64,000 nt of DNA from Hibiscus mutabilis. Lineage: Eukaryota > Streptophyta > Magnoliopsida > Malvales > Malvaceae. Below the pieces are notes generated by a model. The model saw nothing but the letters and a program-made list of their open reading frames with translations. It made no database searches and had not been told where the DNA came from. The stretch is taken from contig CM033726.1 in the NCBI GenBank assembly GCA_019671005.1, positions 23,797,440 through 23,861,439 of the forward strand, written 5' to 3'. How positions within the stretch are numbered: the stretch's first letter is position 1; the number at the start of each line of letters is the position of its first letter. Positions 12,003 to 24,654 of this stretch are shown here, one piece after another. The position numbers were made by a program, and so were the translations under genes.

Positions 12003-12436
12003 TGTAGCGACCTTTTTCTGAAATTCAAAATTTTAAAGTTTCGAATATATGGGATCACTAAAAAGGAGTAATAGGTTGCCTTTGGTTTTTTTTTGTTTTT
12101 GAAAATATTTGGCAAATGGGAAATTCTTAAAAAAATAGTTTTTTGAAGAACAGTAAAATTTGGAGTCGCCATCGGCCACTAGGGTAGGCCGGACACCATA
12201 AAACCAGAGATTCGATTAAAACCAGGGTTCGGAGTTGGTTACGGATGGGATATATTTGACACCCCACACTACCCAAAAATTGGTACAGTAAAAATAAAAA
12301 TAAATAATTACCGTTTTATCAATATTAAACTTTTCGAATTAAAGTGACGATTAAGTTAAAATCCAATTATACATGCGAGTCTATTTTAAGGGCCCCATTA
12401 TTCGGAGGTAAACAGAAAGACCACCTTCACTACATT
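12003..12436 (-). mobile_element. T1 3' LTR, terminal part
   Basis: On the minus strand this ends in ...GGTCGCTACA, the terminus shared by Tat elements here. It matches 52729-53145 (start of the T1 5' LTR) almost base for base, for example the 'ggccggacaccataaaacca' block. The match breaks at 'cactacatt', where L2 starts, and resumes at 38155 with ACATTTGAAACT, as at 53142. Confidence 0.9.
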
Positions 12437-15400
12437 TGTAATATCCCAATTTTTGGCTAGTGACCAAAATGTAAATTTTGAAAGTTTTGTGGCTAAAGTA
12501 TAAACATAGGAAAAGTTTAGGGACTAAATTGTAATTTTCAAAAGTTATGTATTTTAGTCCCGTAGATGAATAGTTTACCCCTAAGAATGATATTTTTGTG
12601 TTACCCCAGATTTTTCGTACAGAGTTTGTGCTAATGGCTATAAAGCGATAAAGTTCAGAAAAATATTCGGATAATCAGATTGAATCGAGTATCCAAGATA
12701 TTTTGAAGGATGATAAGGCAAGGTTAATTATGTCATTTTACATGTCTAAGATATTTTCTTTGTGTTGGAAGAATATGAACTCTTGGATTTAAGTTGACTT
12801 TCCGTGTTAAATATGAGTCGTTGGATGAAAAATGGCAAGATCGTAATTTTGGAAAATTATAAGGGCAAGGTTGGTAACTACTAGCTCAAGATTAAATCTA
12901 GGCCATTGGATGAAGGATGATGACATGAGCTACATTATGGAAATATATAATTTTCGGAATAGATCTGATAGCTCGGTAAAGGTAAAATCGTAGTAGAAGT
13001 ATTTAGTGAATATCGGGAAATCAGATTGAAGTGAAATTTCAGAGACTGTTCCATAAGCCATGGTAAATCATAAAATGATATTTATGGAATAGTGGTCAGT
13101 TGAGAAGGAACTAATTTAGTTAGATTATAATGGAATGACAATTTTGAAACAAACTAGTAAATAAAGACTAGTTGGAGGGCAAATTGGTCATTTGGAAAGG
13201 ATGGCAATTTTGAAATATTTTTGAAATGTTGACGACGTTTTTGGAAGATGAAATTTATATGGATTTCATATTGGCCCTTGATTTTGGATGAGGTTAAATT
13301 ATCCATTGGATTTAAAGGCTACATTGATAATTTCACTATTTAAATGAATTTAAAATTCATTTAATAGTTACAAGTGTAATTTAATAGTAAAAAGGTGAAA
13401 AAAATGTTAATCTTTTCCAGCCATAAACCATGGAGAAAGAGGAGAAATAAGAGGGAAATTTCCAAGCTCAATTTAAGCCCCGAATCTCGGTTTTTAGGTA
13501 ATCTTTCGAACTACAAAGTTGTTATACTCTTCGAGCTCTATATTTTGATATAAATAATTTATAGAATACTTGCTTAGTTGATGAGATTTGATATGCGGAA
13601 TAAATTAGGGTTTATGAACAAATTGGGGCTTTTATGATTTTATGAATCCATGGTTGATTTTAAGTTAGAATCATGCTTGTATGATGTTGGAATCATGTTA
13701 TTGAGTTGGGATTTAAACCCTACATATTTCGGTTTGTATAGAGAAGATTAGGGCTTATGGATTCAAGTCTAACTTAGGGTTTGTGATGTTGGATTAATGA
13801 TCTAGTAAGCTTGATTTGTTGTTTGGAAGCAAAACCCTAAGTTAAATACATAGGGACCATTTTGGCACGCTTCAAAATTAAGGGACCAGATCTGATTTTT
13901 TTATGAATTTGATGTGTATTTATATTATTAATGATGTTAGAGACATGAAAATGAAGTTAGAATGCTAAATTGATGATTAATCACATTAGTGACCATTTGA
14001 CAAATAGTCAAACTTGAATGGTCTATTCAGCAAAGAGGATATGTAGAAGGAGTAAATCTGATTTTTAGTTAAAATAATGGAATTAAGGTAGTAATGTTGA
14101 TTGGAGGACTAATTTGCAAAGTTAAGAAGCTTGAATTCTTATATTTGAAATTTGGTGACCATCTCGACAAATCAAGAGAAATTAGAGAAGTAAAGGTTTG
14201 AGCCTATTTTGATGAAGGATGTAAAGAGAGCTTGTGAATACAAGCTTTATTCTAGTCATTTGTAGTAAAGTAATGGGACTAAATTGACAAGTAGAGAAAT
14301 AAGAAGAAGTTGGTGTAAATTAGAAGTTATTTATGGAAAGTTATGTTGGAATTGAATTATGACAGTAAGTTTAAAATTTGCCATAAATTCTACAAAAATG
14401 GTTAGATGATGAATTTTATACTGTTGTAAATATTTGTTAGTCTAGTTTCGTTTCCAACAAATGGAGACTGATTTCAAGTTCTGAGTTAAAAGATATGAAT
14501 TTTTATTCGAATGAAGGTCAGAAAAATTATAGAGCAGTTTTCTGCCTGGACAGTCTGTGACGTGAATTCAGTGATTTTTTATAATTTTTTTAGATTTTAT
14601 TAATTTATGTGGCTTATACCGTTAGAACCGTTATCAAATCTAGTTTCTTCAGTATAAAATAAATTAAGATCCAGTATGTATTCTGCCCTGTATAAGTAAA
14701 TCTTTGAAAGTAGCGCAAGCTCTCAGAAAATGGAATTTGAAACATTTTGTTTTCAAATGTTAGTTAGCAAGCTCAGAAGAATTATTGGAAGTTCAAATTG
14801 GTCACTAAGGACCATAATGAGTTTTTTGAACAGTACAAGAAAGAAAGGAAAAATATTTGGAAATTTTATATTCAAATAATTATATTAGACAACATGTTCA
14901 AGGTATTGTTAGATTTGAATCTAACAAATATTTTATTTTATTCATGTGATTAATGAAGTCAAGTTCGAATCAAAGAAGGTTCGAGGTTCTATGAAAGAAA
15001 GGATCGAACCAGGACTTAGTGAGGCATTGTGTTAAGTGACCAAGGTGAGTGCAACGCATACATAGCATGATACATGGATGTTTTATACATCATAAGGAAG
15101 ACTCGCGATGAGTCTACCTTGATTATATTTGCATGATATTTATGTCATAATCATATATTTGACATGTTCTAAATATGTCAAAAGTTGAATATAAATGCAT
15201 GGATCACTATGATGTTATATTATGAATGTTATTTCAGGTATGAATTGCCCAATGTTAAATCATGTTGACATACATTGCCATGGATGAAATAAATATGGAA
15301 AATATGCCCAAGTCATTGAGGGACAGGGTATAGATGGCATGCCATAGAGTCCAGCAGCACGCTGCATATTCGGTTTAGCACTATAGTGTATATAAAGGAC

Positions 15401-15500
15401 ACTTAGTGTATATGGTTAGCACGGCCTTATAAATGTGCGGATGGTGGGCACGACCTTATGTGTATTAGAACTTCAGTGCATATTTGACTTGTGTACCCAG
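12437..15500 (+). mobile_element. L2 solo LTR, first part
   Basis: It starts TGTAATATCC, preceded by ACATT (12432-12436). It has the opening family L phrases (gtgaccaaaatgtaaattt), the splice-donor-like TAG|GTAATC at 13497/13498, and TGGCATGCCA at 15335-15344. It lacks the 5S-like block found near the start of other copies: the sequence jumps from 'cagatttttcgtacagag' to 'ggctataaagcgataaag', so that block appears deleted. It is interrupted after CCCAG (15496-15500) by L3 and resumes at 37315. Both pieces total about 3.9 kb with no coding part between them other than L3, so L2 is a solo LTR. Confidence 0.88.
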
Positions 15501-15704
15501 TGTAATATCCCAATTTTTGCTTAGTGACTAAAATGAAAATTTTGAAAGTTTAAGGGTTAAAGTGTAAACTTTGGAAAAGTTTAGGGACCAAAGTGTAATT
15601 TAACCCCGTAAATACATAGTTCACCCCCAAGAGTGGTGTTTCCGTTTTACCCAGATTTTTTATATGAGACTTATATTATTCGAATTTTGGATCCAATAAA
15701 AATT

Positions 15705-15760
15705 GTTAAGCGTGCTCAAACTAGAGTAGCACAAGGATGGGTGACATACTGGGGAGGTCC
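15705..15760 (+). promoter_or_regulatory. 5S rRNA-like internal control region in L3 5' LTR
   Basis: It starts GTTAAGCGTGC, 204 nt into the LTR. The piece AGAGTAGCACAAGGATGGG is especially close to the intermediate element and C box of plant 5S rRNA (about 35/44 over the first four 11-nt blocks), followed by CTGGGGAGGTCC, where one base is inserted relative to 5S. Upstream 'ggatccaat' also recalls 5S but with changed spacing. Confidence 0.72.
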
Positions 15761-18189
15761 CATATTCGATATTTTGACTGATAAAAAGGATTCAGTTTAA
15801 GTCAGTAATATTCGTAATGGATTATTGAGATAAGATTTCCAAGAGGAAATATATCCGATAAAATTTCCGGTAATTATCGATATATCGGATCGAATCGAAA
15901 TTTTAAAGACAGTTCCAAAGATTATGGGAAATTCATAAAATATTATTTTATGAATATTTTATTATTTTTGGTTGGATTCTAACTAGATTTATTTAGATTA
16001 TGATGGAATGACTATAAAGCAATAAAGCTCAAAGAAAGGAAATTTAGAAATCGTATTGAGTGAAATTCGAATAACTGGATCGAATAAATATCATAAATTA
16101 AAATTTGTGATATTTTGGGAAGGATGCTGGTTTGAATGGAACCAATTTGGTTCAAGTTTTATGGAATGACAATTTTAAGTCATGTAAGTAAATAAAGTCT
16201 AGTTGGAGGGCAAATTGGTCATTTGCCACGAATGGCATTTTTGAAATATTTTGAAACTTTGAGGGCAATTTTGGAAGAATGTTTGCACATGGACTAAATC
16301 ATGGCCATTGATTTTGATAAGATTGAATCTTGGCCATTAGATTAAAAGGGTAAAATGGTAATTTCACAAATTAAATGGATTTTAAATTCATTTAATATGA
16401 CATGTGGATTAAATAGATTAAAAGATGATAAAAAAATCAACTTATTTCTCCAAGGGTTGTTCGAAAGTTCAAAGAAAGAAGGGGAAAGAATTTTTCCAAC
16501 TTTCAAGCCAAATTTTGAAGAAATCAAGACAAGTTTCAATCAAAATTCATTTAGGTAAATTGTTCTACACTTGATTCTCTTCAATTTGATAGTATTTTTG
16601 CATGATAAAAGTCAAGTATGAGTTATTTTATGGATGAGGATTGATTGTGGAAATTGAAGTTGATGATGAAATTAGACTTGTAGATAGTTAAATTAATGAT
16701 TTAAACATGGGATTAAGGTTGAAATTGGATAAATTCCATGTTAGAGATTATAAACCCTAACCCTAAAATTTGGGTGTTTTGGTTAGGAAGCTAAATTAAG
16801 GATGGAATTGATTGAATTATGATGTTATGAGACCTATTTTGATGATATGATGAATAATTTCCCCAAGTTGTAAATTTAGGGACTATTTCAAAATTATGGG
16901 AAATTATCGAAAATTTTATTTTAGCATTGAAATAATTGAATTATGGTGAAAGTAGCTTGAATTGATGATTAAGGACCAAAATGAAAATTTTGGAAGTTGA
17001 AGGACCAATTCGGCAATTTAGGAAAAAATAGGGATTGATCTTGAATTTATGGGAAATTGATAGAATTGAAGATTCAAGCATGTTATGAAAGTTAAGGGAT
17101 TGATATCTCAAGAAAGGATATATGAGGGACTTATTTCGAAATTAAAGTATAGTGAAGGACTAAATTGAATTAAGTTTAAAAGTTGAAGAAAAATTTCTAA
17201 GGATGTTAGAAATAAATAAATGGTTTGATTGTGCATGAATTTATGTACAAAAGTGAAGTAGTGACTAAAATGTCACTTTTATAAAGTTTGAAAACTAAAA
17301 GGTAATAATCCAAAATGAGTAATTAATTATGGAAATTGTTCAAATTAGGCTTGAACAATTGTTTAATGTTCAAAATGGTCACTAAGGACCTAGGACCAAT
17401 TCGACAAATTTGAAGAATATTGGGGAAATTTTCATAAAATTTTATATTCGAATAGTTATATTTAAGAAATCATGTTATCAATGTTAGATTTAAGTTTAAC
17501 GCAAGAGAAATGATGAATATGTTCGATTGGTCTTATACAGTTCTAAAAGAGATCGAATGAGAACCAGTGATAAAAAGAAAGATAAGAACCTCGAGTAAGC
17601 TTAGTGAGGCATACTATTTATGGCCCAAGTGAGTGCATTTATATGTTTCAAATTGTAATTAGTAAAACTAGCGAATAGTCGACTTTAATTTGAAAATAGT
17701 ATTACCTTATATATATGTTGAGCTACTGCATGTTGCAATAAAGGTAGATTAAATGGAATATGAAGTATGAATTATTATTCTGAGAAAAGATGATGATTTA
17801 TGTTTGCCATGACTATTTATGATGAAGGATGAAACATGAAATGTCTATTTATATGATTAATTATGATGTTGAGTTGATGATGAAAGAAATGCCCAAGTAT
17901 TATGTATGAGAGTCCATGGTATAGTTGGCATGCCATAGAGTCTTTAGCAGCTACACCCTCATGTTCATGTAATCAAATAGATATTGTGACAAAATGATTG
18001 TGTCACATGCACCCTACGGATCCACGCCCACTGTGCCCGAGTGCACTGTCGAGGTGCTTCATGTTCATGGGGAGCAAAGAGCATCCCGAGTATGTACTCA
18101 TCTTCACATTCACGTTAGACACTACAGTGTCATTTCAAGATGACTCGCGTACCTTGATCTCATATAGCGTACTTTGGGCAATGATAAAA

Positions 18190-18712
18190 GAATCATGTCA
18201 CATATATGAACCATGTCATGAATATGAACCATGCCATGTATATGAAATATGTCATGTATATGAACCATGCCATGAATACAGAACATGCCATGTATATGAA
18301 TTAAATCACGTATATGAATCATGTCAATTAAAAGAATCATGTCATGTAAATGAATCAAGTTATGTATACGAATCATGTCACGTATATGAATCATGACATG
18401 CATACAAATTATGTTACATATATGAATTATGACACGCATGTGAATTATGCCATGTACACGTATCATGTTTTGTATATGAATTAAGTCATGTATATAAATG
18501 ATGTCACGTATATGAATCATGACACCGATATAAATTATGACACGTATATGGATTCTGCCATGTATATAATTCATGCCATATATATGAGTTATGCCATGTA
18601 TATGAAGTATTTCATGTATGTGAATTATGTCATATATATATAATCATGTCATGCATGTAAATTATGCCATGTGTATGAAATATGCCATGTATGTGAACTA
18701 TGCCATGTATAT
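18190..18712 (+). repeat. 18-bp minisatellite, about 29 copies, in L3 5' LTR
   Basis: The unit is of the form GAATCATGTCATGTATAT, repeated head to tail with substitutions and almost no indels. Because 18 is a multiple of 3, both strands stay open for long runs: a 132-codon frame on plus, and a 150-codon frame on minus with a H-I-R/H-D/G-M-I period of six residues. Each unit carries CATG repeats, often as CATGnCATG. Confidence 0.93.
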
Positions 18713-19472
18713 GATTTACTTGATAATGATGGAGTATTGGAAACTAGACTAAGTTAGAAAAATTATGACTTGCACATGAATATTGACTGACTATGAAAAC
18801 CTTGTTAGTACGATACTACCTTAGACAGAAACTATGCTAGGTTAATGTATTGCTTTATTTTATGTTTTGATAAATAAGATTATTGCCTCACTAAGTTCGT
18901 ACTTAGCTTGTGTTATTTCACACGTAGGTTCTCCCAAGTAGAATGGCAAGAAGGAGCTATTAAATTGGAAAATCAAGTTACATTAGTAATCACGGTATGT
19001 ACATCTTAAGTTGTAAGATTGATGTCTAGTGGGCATGTACATATATGTAGTGGATTTAAAGAGACAAACTGTTTTGTAATCTTAAGTTTATAATGTGTTT
19101 ATGCACTATTACAATGTATGAATTTAGAATTTGGTTTGCTATAAGTAGTTATATTTTTCGATATAGTTAAGTATAGTTTAACCCTAATCGCATAGTAATT
19201 TTAAAATCAAGAAAGAGTCTAGGCATGGTACATAGTCTTCTCCCTGAATTATATTTTTATTTCAATAACAAATTTATAAATTTAATAAAACAATTTAGGG
19301 TTAAAACTGGCTGCTATAGACTGACGTAGTTTTTAATTCAAAACAGAAAAAAGGTTAAACTACAAGATAAAGTTTGATAAAAAAATATTCAAGTCAAGTT
19401 TTTCTTAATAACTCTGTAACATTTTTAGTGTATATTCGGTCTACGAATATACGTTAAGGGTGTTACATTTAT

Positions 19473-19484
19473 TAGTATCAGAGC
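19473..19484 (+). promoter_or_regulatory. L3 primer binding site (initiator Met tRNA)
   Basis: TAGTATCAGAGC lies five bases after the LTR end. Complement to the 3' end of plant initiator tRNA-Met is TGGTATCAGAGC, so there is one mismatch. L4 has the exact form. Confidence 0.9.
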
Positions 19485-19994
19485 TACAGGTTTAGCCGAT
19501 TCTGGAGGCTAAATCGAGTTTAATGTGATTTAATGTTAAGTACATACCCCTATGATGTCATGTTATTGATGTACTAGTGTGTAACTTGATTATGCTGCCA
19601 ATAACATGAATCCAATAACATGAATAAGTTTCAGTAGAAATAGATGATGTTAAGTATTGATGGACTGCGATAAATGTTTAATTATGGGAATCAAAAGAAG
19701 GAAGAAGAATGTTTAAAGCCAAGTATGTTGGCAACTAGTTAAAAGAGAAATGTTGCAGCAGTCCTAAGTTTGAAACAATGTACTCGTATTGTCTATGAGT
19801 ACGATTTAGATTTTAATAGACTTAGTTGGTACCCAGTTAAATTGATGCCGATCAAAAGGTCTCGATGTGAATGGTTTATAGAGAAGCTTCGTCCAAGGTC
19901 CAAAGAGATTCTATTAGGCATGAACTTATCAAATTTCCAAGAGGCTATGAATAAAGTGAAGGCTATGGAAAGAACCTGTAATTGTTTTAATTGA
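19485..19994 (+). pseudogene. L3 leader and gag remnant
   Basis: Leader sequence after the PBS (to about 19765) resembles the corresponding part of L4 ('aggtttagc...ttctgg.ggctaaa'). From 19770 a short frame reads QCTRIVYEYDLDFNRLSWYP, then CEWFIEKLRPRSKEILLGMN. This corresponds to the part of gypsy gag (retrotrans_gag) 'M.V.EYE..F..LS.Y...V......R...FE.GLR..I......L....F..L'. The N-terminal half of gag and the zinc knuckle are absent (only NCFN at the end hints at the knuckle), pointing to internal deletions. Confidence 0.7.
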
Positions 19995-20031
19995 TTTTGG
20001 GTTCGATTAATATATATTGGTACTAAGATAG

Positions 20032-20448
20032 TTGCACAAAGAAAGACTTCTATGGAGAATATTTAGTAATGTGATTGTCAATAATTCTCTTGGACACAAT
20101 GCACAAGTAATTAGAATATGCACGAAAGGTTCATTAGAAATTCAAGAAATCAAGTTCCCAACAGATTTAATGGAACTTCCATCCCATGAATTTGAAGTTA
20201 TTCTTGGAATGGATTGGTTATATGCATATGATGCAGATATGAAATGTAAGAAGAAAAGGTTAGTATTTCAAGGACCCGATGGTTTTGAAGTAATCTTCAA
20301 GGGAGAAAGAACTGACTGTTTAGAGTCAGTAATTTTTGTAACGATAGCTCAAAGGCTGTTACACAATGGATGTGAAACATGTTTGGTTTGTATGGAAGAT
20401 ACACAAAAGTTACCTAAAAAGATTGAAGACATCTCGACTGTAAAGTAA
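20032..20448 (+). pseudogene. L3 aspartic protease, C-terminal half
   Basis: The reading frame includes VNNSLGHNAQVIRICTKG, then FPTDLMELPSHEFEVILGMD, and WLYAYDADMKCKKKRLVFQ. This matches the RVP_2 protease of chromoviruses ('L.V..P......V...C......G..F..DLI.L....FDVILGMDWL......I.C'). The N-terminal lobe with the catalytic DTGA is missing, so no active enzyme is possible. The tail leads into the linker before reverse transcriptase. Confidence 0.8.
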
Positions 20449-21120
20449 TTTCCTGATATATTTCCGAATGTGTTATCAGGATTACCTCCGGATAGGGAAA
20501 TATAGTTTGGGATTAATGTTTATCCTAGAACTGAGCCGATAACAATGGTACTATATAGGATGACACCACTTGAGTTAAGGGAACTAAAGGTTCAATTATC
20601 AGAATTGTTAGACCAGAGTTACATTTGACCAAGTGAATTATCATGGTGTGCTCCAGTATTATTATTAAAGAAGAAAGATAGTTCCCTATGATCATGTATA
20701 TATTACTGGCAGTTAAATAAAGTAACCATTAAGAACAAGTATTCCCTACGAAGAATTGAGGATTTATTTGATCAGCTTAAAGATGTAGTAGTATTTTTAA
20801 AGATAGATCTTCGATCAGGGTTATTATCAGCTCAAGGTCAAGGAAGAAAATGTATCAAAGATAGGATTCAGAACTCGTTATGGATATTACGAGTTTTTTG
20901 GTGATGCTGTTCGGACATACAAATGCCTCTGCTATATTCATGGATTTGATGAATAGGGTTGGGTATTCAACCCTATCTGGATTGTTGTGGTCTTCATAGA
21001 TGATATTCTGGTTTATTCGAAGACTGAAGCTGAGCATGATTACCATCTTCGTGTGGTACTATAAACTTTAAAAGATTAGAAGCTTTATGCCAAGTTTTCT
21101 AAATGTGAGTTCAAGTTGCT
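20449..21120 (+). pseudogene. L3 reverse transcriptase, with stops and frameshift
   Basis: The stretch opens FPDIFPNVLSGLPPDREI (typical 'FPDVFPEELPGLPPDRE'), continues TPLELRELKVQLSELLDQ and WCAPVLLLKKKD (RT domain 1), then YWQLNKVTIKNKYSLRRIED. After a frame change near 20835 comes VVVFIDDILVYSK at about 20984-21022, the catalytic block with FIDD in place of YxDD (20993-21004). In-frame stops occur near 20503, 20626 and 20690. The end of the thumb region is deleted: GKFRKI jumps straight to the RNase H side. Confidence 0.88.
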
Positions 21121-21129
21121 AGGAAAGTT

Positions 21130-21560
21130 TCGAAAGATTAAAGAAAGTCCTGACTGAAGCACCAGTTCTAATCCAGTCAGAATCAGGAAAAGAATATACT
21201 CTGTACAATGATGCATCTCATTGTGGTTTGGGTTGCGTATTGATTCAAGAAGGTCGTGTGGTAGCCTATGCATTAAGGCGGCTTAAAACTCATGAAAAGA
21301 ACTATCCAACACATGATTTGGAAATGGCAGCTGTGATTTTTGCTTTGAAAATCTGGCGACATTATTTGTATGGTGAAAAGTGTCACATTTTCACGGATCA
21401 TAAGAGTTTAAAGTGTCCGATGACGCAAAAGGATCTGAATCTGCGACAACGAAGGTGGGTTGAATTTTTAAAGGATTATGATGTGGTTATTGATTTTTAT
21501 CCTGGGAAGGCTAACGTAGTCGTAGATGCTCTTAGTCAGAAGACATTTTCTGCTCTGCGC
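21130..21560 (+). pseudogene. L3 RNase H domain, nearly intact
   Basis: KVLTEAPVLIQSESGKEYTL precedes YNDASHCGLGCVLIQEGRVV, then NYPTHDLEMAAVIFALKIWR, YGEKCHIFTDHKSLKC, and FYPGKANVVVDALSQK. The four acidic positions of gypsy RNase H (D in YNDAS, E in DLEMAAV, D in TDHKSL, D in VVDALS) are all present. This is the best-kept domain of L3. The frame is open from 21228 to 21668. Confidence 0.9.
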
Positions 21561-22036
21561 ATGATGAATGCACAGTTATCGGTGGGACAAGATGGTTCCT
21601 TAGCAACAGAATTTCAATTAAAGCCAACTTTATTGGATCAAATCAAGGATTTTGCATACTACAGATGAAAAATGTCTTGATAAGAGAAGACAAGCTGAAA
21701 TTGGGGAAACACAAGATTATGAGATCAAGCCTAATGGTTGTCTATATTACAGAGGTAAAGTATATTCCCGATGATGACAATCTGAAGAAAGAGATATTAA
21801 TAGAAGCCCATTATAGTCCATTGATTATGCATCCAGGAAGTAACATGATGTATCAAGATTTGAGGACTCGATACTGTTGGCTAGGAATGAAAAGAGCAAT
21901 CTCAGAATTCACGACAAAGTGCTTAACAAGTCAACAAGTAAAAGCTGAGCATCAAGTACCTTCTGGATTGCCAACTACACCAAGCAAAAAGGATTCAATA
22001 TGGGTTATTGTGGATCGACTGACAAAGTCTGAATTT
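21561..22036 (+). pseudogene. L3 integrase N-terminus and start of core, truncated
   Basis: PDDDNLKKEILIEAHYSPLI then MHPGSNMMYQDLRTRYCWLG and CLTSQQVKAEHQ give the HHCC zinc-binding region; the first of the two cysteines of CxxC is kept (C in CLTS), the second is replaced by S. The following text, PSGLPTTPSKKDSIWVIVDR, lacks about 20 residues normally present between PSGL and the core start, a small deletion. After DRLTKS the sequence turns into LTR (GAATTTATGG at 22031-22041), so the catalytic core is gone. Confidence 0.87.
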
Positions 22037-23449
22037 ATGGAAAATTGATAGAATTGAAGATTCAAGCATGTTATGAAAGTTAAGGGATTGATATGTCAAA
22101 AAAGGAAATATGAGGGACCTATTTCGAAATGAAAGTATAGTGAATGACTAAATTGAATAAAGTTTAAAAGTTGAAGAAAAATTTCTAAGGATGTTAGAAA
22201 TAAATAAGTGGTTTAATTGTACATGAATTTATGTACAAAAGTGAAGTAGTGACTAAAATGTCACTTTTATAAAGTTTGAGGACTAAAAGGTAATAGTCCA
22301 AATGAGTAATTAATTATGGAAATTGTTTAAATTAGGCTTGAACAATTGTTTAATGTTCAAAATGGTCACTAAGGACCTAGGACCAATTCGGCAACTTTGA
22401 AGAATATTGGGGAAATTTTTAGAAAATTTTATACTCGAATAGTAATATTTAAGAAATCAAGTTAGCAATGTTAGATTTAAATTTAACTCAAGAGAAATGA
22501 TGAATATGTTTGATTGGTCTTATACAGTTCTAAAAAATATCGAAGGAGAACCAGTGATAAAAAGAAAGATAAGAACCTCGAGTAAGCTTAGTGAGGCATA
22601 CTATTCATTGCCCAGGTGAGTGCATTTATATGTTTCAAATTGCAATTAGTAAAACTAGCGAATAGTCGACCTTAATTTGAAAATAGTATTGCCTTATATA
22701 TATATTGAGCTACTGCATGTTGCAATAAAGGTAGATTAAATGGAATATGAAGTATGATTATTATTCTGAGAAATGATGATGATCTATGTTTGCCATGACT
22801 ATTTATGATGAAGCATGAAACATGAAATGTTTATTTATATGATTAATTATGATGTTGAGTTGATGATGAAAGAAATGCCCAAGTATTGTGTATGAGAGTC
22901 CATGGTATAGTTGGCATGCCATAGAGTCTTTAGCAGTTGCACCCTCATGTTCATGTTATCAAATAGATGTTGTGATAAAATGATTGTGCACATGCACCCT
23001 GGGGATCCACGCCTACTGTGCCCGAGTGCACTATCGAGGTGCTTCATGTTTATGGGGAGCAAAGAGCGTCCCCGAGTACGTACTCATCTTCACATTCACG
23101 TTAGACACTATGGTGTCATTTCAAGATGACTCGCGTACCTCGATCTCATATAGCATACTTTGGGCAATGATAAAAGAATCATGTCACGTATATGAATCAT
23201 GTCATGATTATGAACCATGCCATGTATATGAACCATGCCATGAATATAGAACATGCCATGTATATGAATTAAATCACTTATATGAATCATATCATGTAAA
23301 TGAATCAAGTTATGTTTATGAATCATGTCACGTATATGAATCATGACATGTATACAAATTATGTTACGTATATGAATTATGCCACGCATGTGAATTATGC
23401 CATGTACACGTATCATGTTATGTATATGAATTAAGTCATGTATATGAAT
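22037..23449 (+). mobile_element. L3 3' LTR, middle piece
   Basis: It matches 17056 to about 18500 of the L3 5' LTR at high identity (for example 'ttgatagaattgaagattca', then the same 'ggcatgcc' and 18-bp repeat zones). The LTR start, about 1.5 kb including the 5S-like block, is missing. It is cut at 23449, inside the minisatellite, by L4. Confidence 0.9.
23176..23449 (+). repeat. 18-bp minisatellite, about 15 copies, in L3 3' LTR
   Basis: Same unit as at 18190-18712 (GAATCATGTCACGTATAT and variants). It differs in internal copy number: some units found in the 5' LTR (such as the 'caattaaaa' unit) are absent. The array is truncated by L4 at 23450. Confidence 0.92.
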
Positions 23450-24654
23450 TGTAACACCCTTAACGTATACTCGTAGACCGAATATACATTAAAGATGTTA
23501 CAGAGTCGTTTAAAGAAATCCTGACTTATAATAATTTTCTTATAAATACAAATCTTGTCTTTATTAATCTAACCCTTTTCTCAATTCTTGAAATCATAAC
23601 TTATGTGTAGTTGGCTAATTTTGACCCTGAATTAGTTTGTAAAACAAATTAGTTAGTTATTAAAACGATAATGCAATTCGAGGTGAAAAATAGGTTCACG
23701 GCCTAGGCCCTTTCTTGATTTTAAAATCCTTACGCGATTACCGATAAATAAAAATTTAAACTGATTAAACACGATTTACTACCTTTTTAAGCTTACCGAT
23801 TATTCATATTAACAAAGTAAGCTTCTTTTCTACTTTAGTTTATTCTTTTATATTACTAATACCTTATCTTGCTTTATCCATATATGATTCATCATTAAAA
23901 CTGATCAATTATCTATCGTTTAATCTAATTTAATGCATCATATACTACCAGCGGATAAATAATTACATGCCCACTAGAGATTATCATAAGCTAGAATATC
24001 TTACTGATGTTTTACAGATTAAAGCTTGATCAGTATGCTCAACTCCTCTTCAAGTACTCCATCTTAACCTATGTGTGAATCAAACACACGCTAAATTTTC
24101 ACTTAGTGAGGCAATAAACAAAACTAATAATAATTTAAACTTATTAAACTTTATGGCTACATTTATATAGCATGATATATGCCAATGCATTAACTTTTAT
24201 GTTGCATTAGTGATAACTTTCTATATGCTAATATCATAATATTTTCTTGTTTGTTCATTTATCATAATATGTCATTTATACCTCAATGCATGAACATATA
24301 TATCATGTTACAAGCTAATGAATGTGTTTGTTCTATTCCTTTAACATCATATCACTACTTACCATTAATGTTAAACTTTTAAGTTTAACTTACTTACCAT
24401 TTTCATGCCTAATAACATAAGTTACCTCAAATGTACTAACATATATCAAAAATTTTCCTTTGTCAAGTAACCTGTAAAAATCAACATCTCATATACATAT
24501 GTTAGGCATAGTAAGTCAATTCAATATTCTCAAAAAAATCTCTTGTTTCCCTTTTGAATCATATTAAGATTACTTATACTAATTCTTTATACCTTTAGCC
24601 CAAGAATTTTATATAGAGAGAAACTTAAGTATGGGAGATCGGTACTCCAAAGTA

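Larger units (their letters stand above)
15501..19467 (+). mobile_element. L3 5' LTR, 3,967 bp
   Basis: Boundaries are TGTAATATCC and GTGTTACA, followed five bases later by a tRNA-iMet primer site. It carries the 5S-like block (15705), a splice-donor-like TTTAG|GTAAAT (16555), TTGGCATGCCAT (17925-17936), an 18-bp minisatellite (18190-18712), and the hairpin-capable segment CTAAGTTCGTACTTAG near 18891. The frames it contains arise from the minisatellite and are not considered genes. Confidence 0.9.

Noticed and set aside
17998..18574. 132-codon plus and 150-codon minus frames (and the 120- and 102-codon frames at 22984-23416).
   Set aside because: They are by-products of the 18-bp minisatellite, with a six-residue period on both strands and no domain.
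18190..18712. CRISPR-like array.
   Set aside because: Units are contiguous 18-mers without spacers, in plant LTR DNA.
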